A DNA stretch of 64,000 bases. Source: RHLJ01 sp048058975. Lineage in GTDB: Bacteria > Bacteroidota > Rhodothermia > Balneolales > Balneolaceae. Positions 35,387 through 43,332 of the stretch are shown here, one piece after another. The notes below the pieces were generated by a model. The model saw only the letters and a list, made by a program, of their open reading frames with translations, searched no databases and was not told the DNA's origin. The stretch is from the NCBI GenBank assembly GCA_048058975.1, contig JBLLNP010000004.1, positions 1 through 64,000 on the forward strand, written 5' to 3'. Each line of letters starts with the position of its first letter. Positions within the stretch are counted from its first letter, which is position 1. Both the position numbers and the translations under genes were made by a program.

Positions 35387-36646
35387 ATGATATCATCAAA
35401 AGAAGCAATTGAACTTGAAAATAAATTTGGCGCTCATAATTATCACCCTCTTCCAGTTGTTTTAGCAAAAGGCGAAGGCGTATTTGTATGGGACCCTGAA
35501 GGCAATAAGTACTATGATTTTTTATCAGCATATTCTGCTGTTAACCAGGGACACTGCCATCCTGTAATTACAAAAGCTCTTATTGAACAAGCCTCGACCC
35601 TCACTCTTACTTCAAGAGCTTTTTATAACAGCGTACTTGGGGAATACGAAAAATATATTACAGGCTACTTTGGTTTTGAAAAAGTTCTGCCAATGAATTC
35701 GGGAGTTGAAGCTGTTGAAACCGCCATTAAAGTATGCAGAAAATGGGCTTATGAAGTAAAGGGTATCCCTGAAAATACTGCTCAGATAATTGTTTGTGAT
35801 GGCAATTTCCATGGTCGAACAACTACTGTAATTTCATTCTCTAACGATCCTGACGCCCGAAATCAATACGGACCTTATACACCTGGTTTTATAACTATAC
35901 CATATAATGATCTAGAAGCTCTAGAAAAAGCCCTTGAGCATCCGAATGTAGCCGGATTTCTTGTAGAACCTATCCAAGGGGAAGCAGGTGTAGTAACCCC
36001 TGACGAAGAGTATCTAAGAAAGGCTCAGGATTTATGTAAAAAAAACAATGTTTTATTTATTGCAGATGAAGTACAAACCGGTATTGCAAGGACCGGATCA
36101 CTATTAGCCGTTTGTGAGAATTGTGATTGTAAAGGACATTGTGAACAACAGGCTTCTTACGTAAAGCCGGATATTCTGATTTTAGGTAAAGCTCTTTCGG
36201 GAGGCTCTTACCCTGTTTCTGCCGTGCTAGCAGATAAGAATATCATGGGAATTATCAGACCTGGACAGCATGGCTCTACTTATGGAGGAAATCCTTTGGC
36301 TTGTAAAGTAGCTATTGCTGCTTTAGAAGTGGTAAAAGACGAACATTTGGCTCAGAATGCCCGCAAACTAGGAGAGCTTTTTCGCTCAGAAATGTTAAAA
36401 CTTGTGGATGAGTTTGAGCTTTTTCTGAAAGTACGAGGGAAGGGATTACTCAATGCAATTGTAATAAACGATACCCCTGACAGCGATACAGCCTGGCGTT
36501 TTTGTGTTACTCTGAAAGATAACGGTTTGCTCGCAAAACCAACGCACGGAAATATCATTCGTTTTGCTCCTCCTTTGGTGATGACCGAGACGCAATTAAT
36601 GGAATGTGTTTCAATCATACGAAAAACTTTAGAATCATTTGATTGA
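35387..36646 (+). CDS. rocD: Ornithine--oxo-acid transaminase
   Basis: A class III PLP aminotransferase, 419 residues, converting ornithine to glutamate semialdehyde. The N-terminal block GAHNYHPLPVVLAKGEGV is characteristic of ornithine aminotransferase. PLP contacts are NSGVEAVETAIK, EPIQGEAGV and IADEVQTG. The Schiff-base lysine is about K268 in LGKALSGGSYPVSAV. An insertion near residues 242-252 holds a cysteine cluster (CENCDCKGHC) not found in the standard enzyme. It overlaps the convergent gene by 12 bp. Confidence 0.92.
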   Translation: MISSKEAIELENKFGAHNYHPLPVVLAKGEGVFVWDPEGNKYYDFLSAYSAVNQGHCHPVITKALIEQASTLTLTSRAFYNSVLGEYEKYITGYFGFEKVLPMNSGVEAVETAIKVCRKWAYEVKGIPENTAQIIVCDGNFHGRTTTVISFSNDPDARNQYGPYTPGFITIPYNDLEALEKALEHPNVAGFLVEPIQGEAGVVTPDEEYLRKAQDLCKKNNVLFIADEVQTGIARTGSLLAVCENCDCKGHCEQQASYVKPDILILGKALSGGSYPVSAVLADKNIMGIIRPGQHGSTYGGNPLACKVAIAALEVVKDEHLAQNARKLGELFRSEMLKLVDEFELFLKVRGKGLLNAIVINDTPDSDTAWRFCVTLKDNGLLAKPTHGNIIRFAPPLVMTETQLMECVSIIRKTLESFD

Positions 36647-37900
36647 GAGCTTATTAATTCTGATCGGTTTCCAGTTTTCCAGAATTGGCTCTCCCTCCTG
36701 GCTATAATGAGCCCAGGGGCTGTTCGCGATGTAGTATAATTCCGATCCCATAAGTACTCCTAGTGTGGGCTCGTCAAGTTCTTCGAGCGCATTATCAGGA
36801 AAGTTAATGGATGATGTTATTCCCATTCCAGAATCGGTTAGAGTTAAACTGGCAACTCTTTTTGGAGAGGTACCATTTTGAAGCATAATTAATGTATCTC
36901 CTTTCAGATAAATCCCGTCTGCTCCGCGAAGCAACTCGTTTCTTTCGCTCACTGCTTTTACTTCCTTAGTTTCCAAATCTATTCTGTAGATTCCTGTAAT
37001 ATAATCGGATACAAAAACCATTTTTTTACTTTCCGAAAGCGCAATGCCCTGAAGATTCCACCACTCAGGAGAACTTATAAACTCCATTATTTCCTCCCTC
37101 TCATTAGAAATTCTGTAGAGTGTTGGTTCTCCACTATCAGAAATGATAATACTCCCATCTTCAGAAAAAATTAAATCCCCAAATACATGGTTACCCTCAA
37201 TCTCATACTTCTTTAGCAGCTTTCCATTATTGATATCAAAGTTTAGTACTGCCGACCTTCCTGATAACGAATCATCGTACCTTTCAAAATTCTCCATTGC
37301 AGCTGTAGTAACCCATAACTGATTTTCATTTTGAGGGTCGAACTTAATACCAAGTGCCGACCAGTATCCAAATTCTTTTAAATCAAGCTCTTTCCTGAGA
37401 TTATCCCCCTCAAAGCCAACACTATAAATCAACCCATTTCTAATGTCCGTAAGAAAAAAACGCTTCATCTGATGGTGAAAAGCTATGCCTTCTGCATGAA
37501 AACCCGGAATATCAACTTCAAAAACTGTCTCACTAGACTTCTTTGCTTCACTTGTTTTGTTAATAAGATTAATAAGCTCATCCAAAAGTCCTGAATCTCC
37601 CAGTATTGAAAAATCATTCTCTCCACTAAAATCGTCTAGTGCATAAAACCCCGCCCTGTATTTAAGCACTTCAAAAGCTTTTTCAGGCTGTTTATTCAGG
37701 GCATAGGCCTTTGCCAAATGATAGAGTAATACTCTATGATTGGGACGAAGTGAATCCGATTTTTGAAAATGATGTAGATATCCATCAAAATCCTGATTTT
37801 CATAAGCGGCAATCCCATCACGATAGTGTTGAACAAAATCCTGAGAAAAGGCATTGGCCTGGAGTCCCCAAAAAAGAATAATTGTTAGAAAGTATTTCAT
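36635..37900 (-). CDS. Exported TPR plus SMP-30-like beta-propeller protein
   Basis: A 421-residue protein with a cleavable signal peptide (MKYFLTIILFWGLQANAFSQ). Residues 22-90 form a TPR-like stretch (DGYLHHFQKSDSLRPNHRVL, AKAYALNKQPEKAFEVL). From about 125 on, a six-blade propeller of SMP-30/gluconolactonase type is suggested by PGFHAEGIAFHHQMKRFFLTD, FGDLIFSEDGSIIISDSG and NLQGIALSESKKMVFVSDY. Enzymatic activity cannot be inferred. Divergent from lat. Confidence 0.78.
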   Translation of the reverse strand: MKYFLTIILFWGLQANAFSQDFVQHYRDGIAAYENQDFDGYLHHFQKSDSLRPNHRVLLYHLAKAYALNKQPEKAFEVLKYRAGFYALDDFSGENDFSILGDSGLLDELINLINKTSEAKKSSETVFEVDIPGFHAEGIAFHHQMKRFFLTDIRNGLIYSVGFEGDNLRKELDLKEFGYWSALGIKFDPQNENQLWVTTAAMENFERYDDSLSGRSAVLNFDINNGKLLKKYEIEGNHVFGDLIFSEDGSIIISDSGEPTLYRISNEREEIMEFISSPEWWNLQGIALSESKKMVFVSDYITGIYRIDLETKEVKAVSERNELLRGADGIYLKGDTLIMLQNGTSPKRVASLTLTDSGMGITSSINFPDNALEELDEPTLGVLMGSELYYIANSPWAHYSQEGEPILENWKPIRINKLSIK

Positions 37901-37910
37901 TACTGTAAGT

Positions 37911-37927
37911 TAGTTTAGACTAAACTA
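37911..37927. promoter_or_regulatory. Palindrome in the divergent SMP-30-like / lat region
   Basis: TAGTTTAG and CTAAACTA are perfect 8-bp arms around one base, 10 bp upstream of the SMP-30-like start codon. Confidence 0.4.
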
Positions 37928-37956
37928 GCAATATCCAACTTGGAAGCAAAAGCTTC

Positions 37957-37987
37957 TTATCACTTCGAAAAGCGCTTTTATCACTTC
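37957..37987. promoter_or_regulatory. Direct repeats TTATCACTTC upstream of lat
   Basis: The 10-mer occurs at 37957-37966 and 37978-37987. The offset of 21 bp is two helical turns, which fits two bound molecules on one face of DNA. They lie 138 bp before lat. Confidence 0.4.
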
Positions 37988-38124
37988 AATGAATACTACC
38001 CGCTCCGAACTACCTGTTAAAAACACCCTAAAATAGCCCTATAGAGTTTAAACGCTATTGAGGCAATTTGGCTTATTTGGTAGCTTTACTCAAACAATTT
38101 TTGAACTGATTTTTACTACCTGTA

Positions 38125-39471
38125 ATGCAATATACTAAGTCAATAACACCGGAGAACGTCCGGTCAATCTTGAGCAAACATCTACTAACCGACGGATATG
38201 ATATCGTATTAGACCTACACAAAAGTGAAGGAGCATATTTATACGATTCAAAACATGACAAGAGATATCTCGATTTCTTTACGTTCTTTGCTTCCAACCC
38301 TTTAGGGATGAATCATCCCAAAATTGCTCAGGACCAAGAATTTGTGACCAAATTAGGCCGTGTAGCTATAAATAAACCTTCTAATTCAGATATTTATACT
38401 GAGGAAATGGCGGAGTTTGTAGACGCCTTCGGCAGAATAGCCGTTCCTGACTATCTTCCACATTCTTTCTTTATTGCAGGTGGGGCATTAGCTGTAGAAA
38501 ATGCGATGAAAGTTGCCTTCGACTGGAAAGTTCAGAAAAATTTCCAAAAAGGGTATCGTGAAGAAAAGGGCCATAAAGTCCTTCATTTTGAGAAAGCATT
38601 CCATGGAAGGTCTGGCTATACTCTTTCTGTTACCAACACGGTATATAATAAGGTAAAGTACTTTCCTAAGTTTGATTGGCCCAGAGTAATCAGCCCCGCT
38701 ATGGAATATCCTTCTACTCCCGATCGTGTGGCTGAGGTTAAAAAGCAGGAATATCTGGCTATTGCCCAGGCTGAGCGGTATTTCGAAATATATAAAGACG
38801 ACATTGCCTGTATTCTAATCGAGCCGATCCAAGGAGAAGGTGGAGATCGTCACTTTCGTACTCAGTTCCATGAGGCGCTTCGCCAACTGGCTGATAAATA
38901 CGAAGCTCTTCTTATTTATGATGAGGTTCAAACGGGTGTTGGAATGACAGGAAAATTCTGGGCACACGAACATTATGTTCAACCAGATATCATTTCCTTT
39001 GGAAAGAAGGCGCAAGTTTGTGGAATCCTGGCCGGACCTCGCGTGGATGAAGTGGAAACCAATTGCTTCAATGTTTCTTCACGAATCAACTCGACCTGGG
39101 GAGGAAATTTGGTGGATATGGTTCGTTTTGGGCGAATCCTGAGTATCATTGAGGAAGACAATTTGGTAGAAAATGCAGCCACGGTTGGTAACTACCTTCA
39201 AACCCGGTTAGAAGCTTTTGCTGATCAATATGAACACATGACTAATCCGCGTGGGAAAGGACTATTTTGTGCCATCGATCTCCCAGACTCACATTCAAGA
39301 AATGCAGTAATAAAAGAATGTGTAAGCAATGGCTTGATGATTCTAGCTTGCGGTGATAGAACGGTTCGTTTCCGTCCACCGCTTACTATTACTACCGAGC
39401 AGATTGATGAAGGCTTAGATATTCTGGAAAAAGCATACAAAACCGGAATGGAAAAGTGCCCTGTTATATAG
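38125..39471 (+). CDS. lat: L-lysine 6-transaminase (lysine epsilon-aminotransferase)
   Basis: A class III PLP enzyme, 448 residues, transferring the epsilon-amino group of lysine to 2-oxoglutarate to give aminoadipate semialdehyde. The Lat signatures are visible: LDLHKSEGAYLYD, FFTFFASNPLGMNHP, FIAGGALAVENAMKVAFDWK and EPIQGEGGDRHFR. The Schiff-base lysine is in FGKKAQVCG near residue 294. The protein ends with the usual substrate-binding FRPPLTITTEQ segment. The downstream gap holds a 108-bp repeat. Confidence 0.93.
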   Translation: MQYTKSITPENVRSILSKHLLTDGYDIVLDLHKSEGAYLYDSKHDKRYLDFFTFFASNPLGMNHPKIAQDQEFVTKLGRVAINKPSNSDIYTEEMAEFVDAFGRIAVPDYLPHSFFIAGGALAVENAMKVAFDWKVQKNFQKGYREEKGHKVLHFEKAFHGRSGYTLSVTNTVYNKVKYFPKFDWPRVISPAMEYPSTPDRVAEVKKQEYLAIAQAERYFEIYKDDIACILIEPIQGEGGDRHFRTQFHEALRQLADKYEALLIYDEVQTGVGMTGKFWAHEHYVQPDIISFGKKAQVCGILAGPRVDEVETNCFNVSSRINSTWGGNLVDMVRFGRILSIIEEDNLVENAATVGNYLQTRLEAFADQYEHMTNPRGKGLFCAIDLPDSHSRNAVIKECVSNGLMILACGDRTVRFRPPLTITTEQIDEGLDILEKAYKTGMEKCPVI

Positions 39472-39480
39472 ATAAATAAC

Positions 39481-39588
39481 GTCATCCCGGACTTGATCCG
39501 GGATCTTAAGAAGGGTTTTGATTTTGAAATTTGTAAACTAATACCGTTTCTAAACTTCACAAAGATCCTGAAACGAGTTCAGGATGAC
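39481..39588. repeat. 108-bp intergenic inverted-repeat element, copy B
   Basis: It begins GTCATCCCGGACTTGATCC and ends GAGTTCAGGATGAC. The left 25 bases are identical to the left end of copy A, the right end is its inverted relative, and the middle is unrelated. Located between convergent lat and the SDR gene. Confidence 0.85.
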
Positions 39589-39609
39589 CTATTTTTTAAA
39601 AAGCCTACT

Positions 39610-40329
39610 TTAAACTAACTGATGACTCTCAGGCTGCATTACAATTTCATTTACTACTGCAGTTCCGGGAGCCATTACGGCTGAAAGAACAGATCGTGCC
39701 ACATCTTTTGGATTGAGCATCATTTCTTTTTTAACGCGCATTCCAACTCGTTCATCATCCCAGAATGGGGTATCAACCCCGCCCAGATAAAAGAGCGTAA
39801 ATTTCACTTTTTCTCTCTTTAGTTCTTCAACCAGGGCTTTTGTAAATCCTTGTACAGCAAATTTTGTTGCTGCATAAATAGAAGCATTTTTCATCACATA
39901 TTTACCCATTGTACCGGGAAACATAATTACATTGGTGGGTTCATCCTCCTTCATATGCTTCATAACGATTTGGGTGACCAGAAAAGTCCCGAAAACGTTT
40001 ACATCAATTACTTCCTTAGCATCTTTTGGGTCAATTTCTTTGAATGGTTGTATCAGTCCTTGTCCAAATGCATTAACCAACACATCTATTTTACCAAGGC
40101 TGCTCTCCACTTCTGAAGCCATATTTGAAACAGAAGCTGGGTCGGTCACATCTACAGCAATAGCGTAAGCGTCTCCCCCTTTCTCATTTATTTCTTTAGC
40201 TACTTCTTCTGCTTTGGATTTATTTCTTGCAGCGAGTACTACTTTTGCTCCTGCCCCTGCTAATTCTTTTGCTGTTGCTGAACCAATTCCTCCTGAACCG
40301 CCAACAATAAGTACGATTTTCCCTTTCAT
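39610..40329 (-). CDS. Short-chain dehydrogenase/reductase
   Basis: A classical SDR, 239 residues. The cofactor motif GGSGGIG is at 10-16, and the active-site Y152 and K156 lie in IYAATK. The serine usual about a dozen residues before the tyrosine is not obvious (the segment is FPGTMGKY, with T140 in its place). The N-terminal NAAG motif reads NAFG. It probably binds NADP (an Arg, R35, sits after the second strand). Substrate unknown. Confidence 0.85.
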   Translation of the reverse strand: MKGKIVLIVGGSGGIGSATAKELAGAGAKVVLAARNKSKAEEVAKEINEKGGDAYAIAVDVTDPASVSNMASEVESSLGKIDVLVNAFGQGLIQPFKEIDPKDAKEVIDVNVFGTFLVTQIVMKHMKEDEPTNVIMFPGTMGKYVMKNASIYAATKFAVQGFTKALVEELKREKVKFTLFYLGGVDTPFWDDERVGMRVKKEMMLNPKDVARSVLSAVMAPGTAVVNEIVMQPESHQLV

Positions 40330-40394
40330 GCTCCGTATGTCTTTCTTAATGAATAGTCACACGAATAAATGCTTAGAAGTACAGAGTTCGTTCC

Positions 40395-42620
40395 TTAAAC
40401 CTCCATCGCATTAGGAATTACGCTTTCGTAGATCTCTTTCATTTCAGAAACTTCGAGCTCTCCAATTCCTTTAATACTAAGCGATGTTCCACTTACCTGA
40501 CCAAGATTTACGACCGGTACACCCGCATCTTTGAAATGAGTGAGTACGTTTTTAGCAGCTTTTGGAGAAACGGTAATCACAACGCCGGATTGCGCCTCGC
40601 TGAATAGAACTTCATGCATGTTGCCAGAGAGTGAATTAATATCGATTGTTGCACCCAACCCTCCATAGATAGCCATTTCAGCTAAGGTAATGACCAGTCC
40701 ACCATCTGAGATGTCATGAGCAGCTGTGATAAAGCCTGCTTTTATTGCTGCGAGTAGTGATTCTTGTAACTTCACTTCAAACGGGATATCCAATTCCGGA
40801 GAATCACCAGTTGTAAGTCCGTGAATTACTTTTAAATATTCACTTGCACCAAGTCCCTTTCTATCCGCACCGATATACAGCACAATATCATCCTCATTCT
40901 TGAATGCCGGAGTTGTAGTATGATTCTCTACATCTTCAATTAAGCCTAACATTCCAATGATGGGTGATGGAAAGATCGCCGCATTGGGATTTTCGTTATA
41001 AAAACTCACGTTCCCTCCGGTAACCGGGGTATTCAATGCTCGGCAGGCATCTCCCATTCCCGCTAAAGCTTCTTTGAATGTCCAGTACACTTCCGGTTTA
41101 TAAGGATTTCCAAAGTTCAGGCAGTTAGTAATCGCCAGAGGCTGACCACCGGAACAAACTACGTTTCTTGCAGATTCAACGACTGCAATTTGTCCGCCAC
41201 GACGAGGATTCAAATACACATAGCGACCATTACAGTCTGTTTTTGCTACCAGTCCTCTTTTAGTTCCTTTTATTCTGATGACTCCCGAATCTGAAGCTCC
41301 CGGTGCAGTTACCGTGTTGGTTCTTACTGTGGTATCATATTGCTCATGCACCCATTTTTTCGAAGCGATATTAGGAGAGTTCAACAACTTTTTAATGGTA
41401 TCGATGTGATCATCAGGATGATCTAAAGAATCGATATCAAAATTCTGAGTTTGTTCGAGATAAGAAGGTTTCCTTGTTTCACGAATATATTGGGGCGCTC
41501 CACCTCCCAATACCAAATGCTCTGCAGGGATTTCTGCTTTCACTTCCCCTTCTTTCATGTAAGTAACTTTATCACCCTCTACCACTTCGCCAATTACTAC
41601 GCCATGTAGATCCCACTTTTCATATATGTCGATTATTTCCTGCTCTCGGCCTTTTTCAGCCACAATAAGCATCCGCTCCTGACTTTCTGAAAGAAGTAAT
41701 TCATAAGCTGTCATACCATCTTCACGCGCAGGTACTTTATCAAGGTCAACCAACATGCCCTGACCACCTTTGGCTGTCATCTCGCTGGTTGAGCAGGCGA
41801 TTCCTGCGGCTCCCATATCCTGCATGCCAACAACAGCTCCGGTTTTTAGTGCTTCCAAACTTGCTTCCAATAACAGCTTCTCAGTAAAAGGATCTCCTAC
41901 CTGAACACTTGGGCGTTTTGCTTCACTTTCTTCGCTGATTTCTTCTGAGGCAAAAGTTGCACCATGAATACCGTCCCTACCTGTACTCGCACCTACAATA
42001 ATCACCGGATTTCCTATTCCTTCAGCAATAGCAGACGCTGTTTCCCCTGCTTTCACAATCCCGATACTCATCGCATTTACAAGTGGATTGCCTTCATAAC
42101 TCTCATCAAAATAGACTTCCCCGGCAATTACGGGAACACCGAATGAATTTCCATAATCACCGATACCACGAACTACTCCATCAAGCAAAAAGCGAACACG
42201 CGGCTCATCCATACTTCCAAAACGGAGAGAGTTTAAACTGGCAATTGGTCTAGCTCCCATGGTAAAAATATCTCTATGGATTCCACCTACACCTGTTGCA
42301 GCCCCTTGATAAGGTTCTACCGCAGATGGGTGGTTATGACTTTCAATTTTAAAAGCACAACCAAGTCCATCTCCAATATCAACCAACCCGGCATTTTCTT
42401 CACCGGCTCCTACCAAAAGATGCTCTCCTTCTCTTGGCAATTTTTTTAATTCAACAATGGAATTTTTGTACGAGCAGTGCTCACTCCACATCACCGAATA
42501 AACACCTAGCTCTGTAAAGGTAGGCACCCTGTCAAGCCGGGTTTTAATCATTTCAAATTCTTCTTCGTTTAGTCCGTGTTCGAGGGCGAGTTCGAGAGTT
42601 ACTTCCGGTTCGTGGGCCAT
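40395..42620 (-). CDS. purL: Phosphoribosylformylglycinamidine synthase subunit PurL
   Basis: Purine synthesis step 4, converting FGAR to FGAM with ATP. This is the small PurL, 741 residues, which needs PurQ and PurS (not in this window). Visible signatures are YSVMWSEHCSYKNS, KIESHNHPSAVEPYQGAATGVGG, RPIASLNSLRFG, GMQDMGAAGIACSTSEM and the second-half DISDGGLVITLAEMA. Complete at both ends. Confidence 0.97.
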   Translation of the reverse strand: MAHEPEVTLELALEHGLNEEEFEMIKTRLDRVPTFTELGVYSVMWSEHCSYKNSIVELKKLPREGEHLLVGAGEENAGLVDIGDGLGCAFKIESHNHPSAVEPYQGAATGVGGIHRDIFTMGARPIASLNSLRFGSMDEPRVRFLLDGVVRGIGDYGNSFGVPVIAGEVYFDESYEGNPLVNAMSIGIVKAGETASAIAEGIGNPVIIVGASTGRDGIHGATFASEEISEESEAKRPSVQVGDPFTEKLLLEASLEALKTGAVVGMQDMGAAGIACSTSEMTAKGGQGMLVDLDKVPAREDGMTAYELLLSESQERMLIVAEKGREQEIIDIYEKWDLHGVVIGEVVEGDKVTYMKEGEVKAEIPAEHLVLGGGAPQYIRETRKPSYLEQTQNFDIDSLDHPDDHIDTIKKLLNSPNIASKKWVHEQYDTTVRTNTVTAPGASDSGVIRIKGTKRGLVAKTDCNGRYVYLNPRRGGQIAVVESARNVVCSGGQPLAITNCLNFGNPYKPEVYWTFKEALAGMGDACRALNTPVTGGNVSFYNENPNAAIFPSPIIGMLGLIEDVENHTTTPAFKNEDDIVLYIGADRKGLGASEYLKVIHGLTTGDSPELDIPFEVKLQESLLAAIKAGFITAAHDISDGGLVITLAEMAIYGGLGATIDINSLSGNMHEVLFSEAQSGVVITVSPKAAKNVLTHFKDAGVPVVNLGQVSGTSLSIKGIGELEVSEMKEIYESVIPNAMEV

Positions 42621-42823
42621 GAATTATTTTGAATAGTGAGTTGAAATTCAGAGAGGCTTAAAAGTACGAGGATTTTCGAAAAGATGAGGAAGATGTTTTC
42701 CACAGAAATTGTGGATAAGATACACTACCAACTTCTCTCAAAACCTTATGCAGTCATCCTTATAAAACATCAGAAAAATTGGTAAAGTGTTATTTCCTGA
42801 TTGCATCTAAATCTTAACTTTCT

Positions 42824-42865
42824 TAAAATCTAATATTGATATTAGAATATAAATATTAGATTTTA
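42824..42865. promoter_or_regulatory. Palindromic operator directly upstream of the Rrf2 gene
   Basis: TAAAATCTAATATT (42824-42837) and AATATTAGATTTTA (42852-42865) are perfect 14-bp arms. Inside, TCTAATATTGATATTAGA is itself a palindrome, so three ATATTAGA-type half sites are arrayed 11 bp before the start codon at 42877. This is likely the Rrf2 protein's own operator, also controlling the oxidase operon. Confidence 0.65.
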
Positions 42866-42876
42866 AATCATTGTTT

Positions 42877-43332
42877 ATGAAGCTTGTTTCACAAGGTGCT
42901 CAATATGCAATATCGGCAATAATCGCTATTTCTAAACATCCACATGATGTTATTTCTGCATCAGAGCTTTCGCGATCTTTAAATTGTCCCGCAGCTTATC
43001 TCTCTCAAATTCTTGCAAAACTTAAAGCCCCGGGAATACTTGGCTCTCAGCGGGGACTTAATGGTGGAGTTTTCCTGGCCCGTCCTCTCAAAAACATTTC
43101 GATATATGATGTAATTGCCGCTATTGATGGGGAATCTTTCTTTTCTTCCTGTTTTATGGGAATTGAAGGATGTGGACATATCGAGCCCTGCCCTTTCCAT
43201 AACTTCTGGTCTGCTAAACGAAACGAAATTAAACAGTGGTTACAAGAAACTTCGTTTGAGGATACTGAAAAAGTAATGAGTCAGGCCTGGTTTAATGAAC
43301 GCCTCTCTTTTTCAAATGGAGTTGTGATTTAA
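42877..43332 (+). CDS. Rrf2-family regulator with a cysteine cluster, head of the oxidase operon
   Basis: 151 residues from the ATG at 42877. The N-terminal winged helix is KLVSQGAQYAISAIIAIS and ASELSRSLNCPAAYLSQIL (residues 2-47), and the wing SQRGLNGGVFLARP follows. C92, C99 and C105 in a C-x6-C-x5-C arrangement match where NsrR and IscR hold an Fe-S cluster (NsrR has C-x5-C-x5-C), so it may sense oxygen, NO or iron. Its stop overlaps the ccoI start by one base, tying regulator and oxidase together. No FNR gene is present in the window. Confidence 0.88.
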   Translation: MKLVSQGAQYAISAIIAISKHPHDVISASELSRSLNCPAAYLSQILAKLKAPGILGSQRGLNGGVFLARPLKNISIYDVIAAIDGESFFSSCFMGIEGCGHIEPCPFHNFWSAKRNEIKQWLQETSFEDTEKVMSQAWFNERLSFSNGVVI

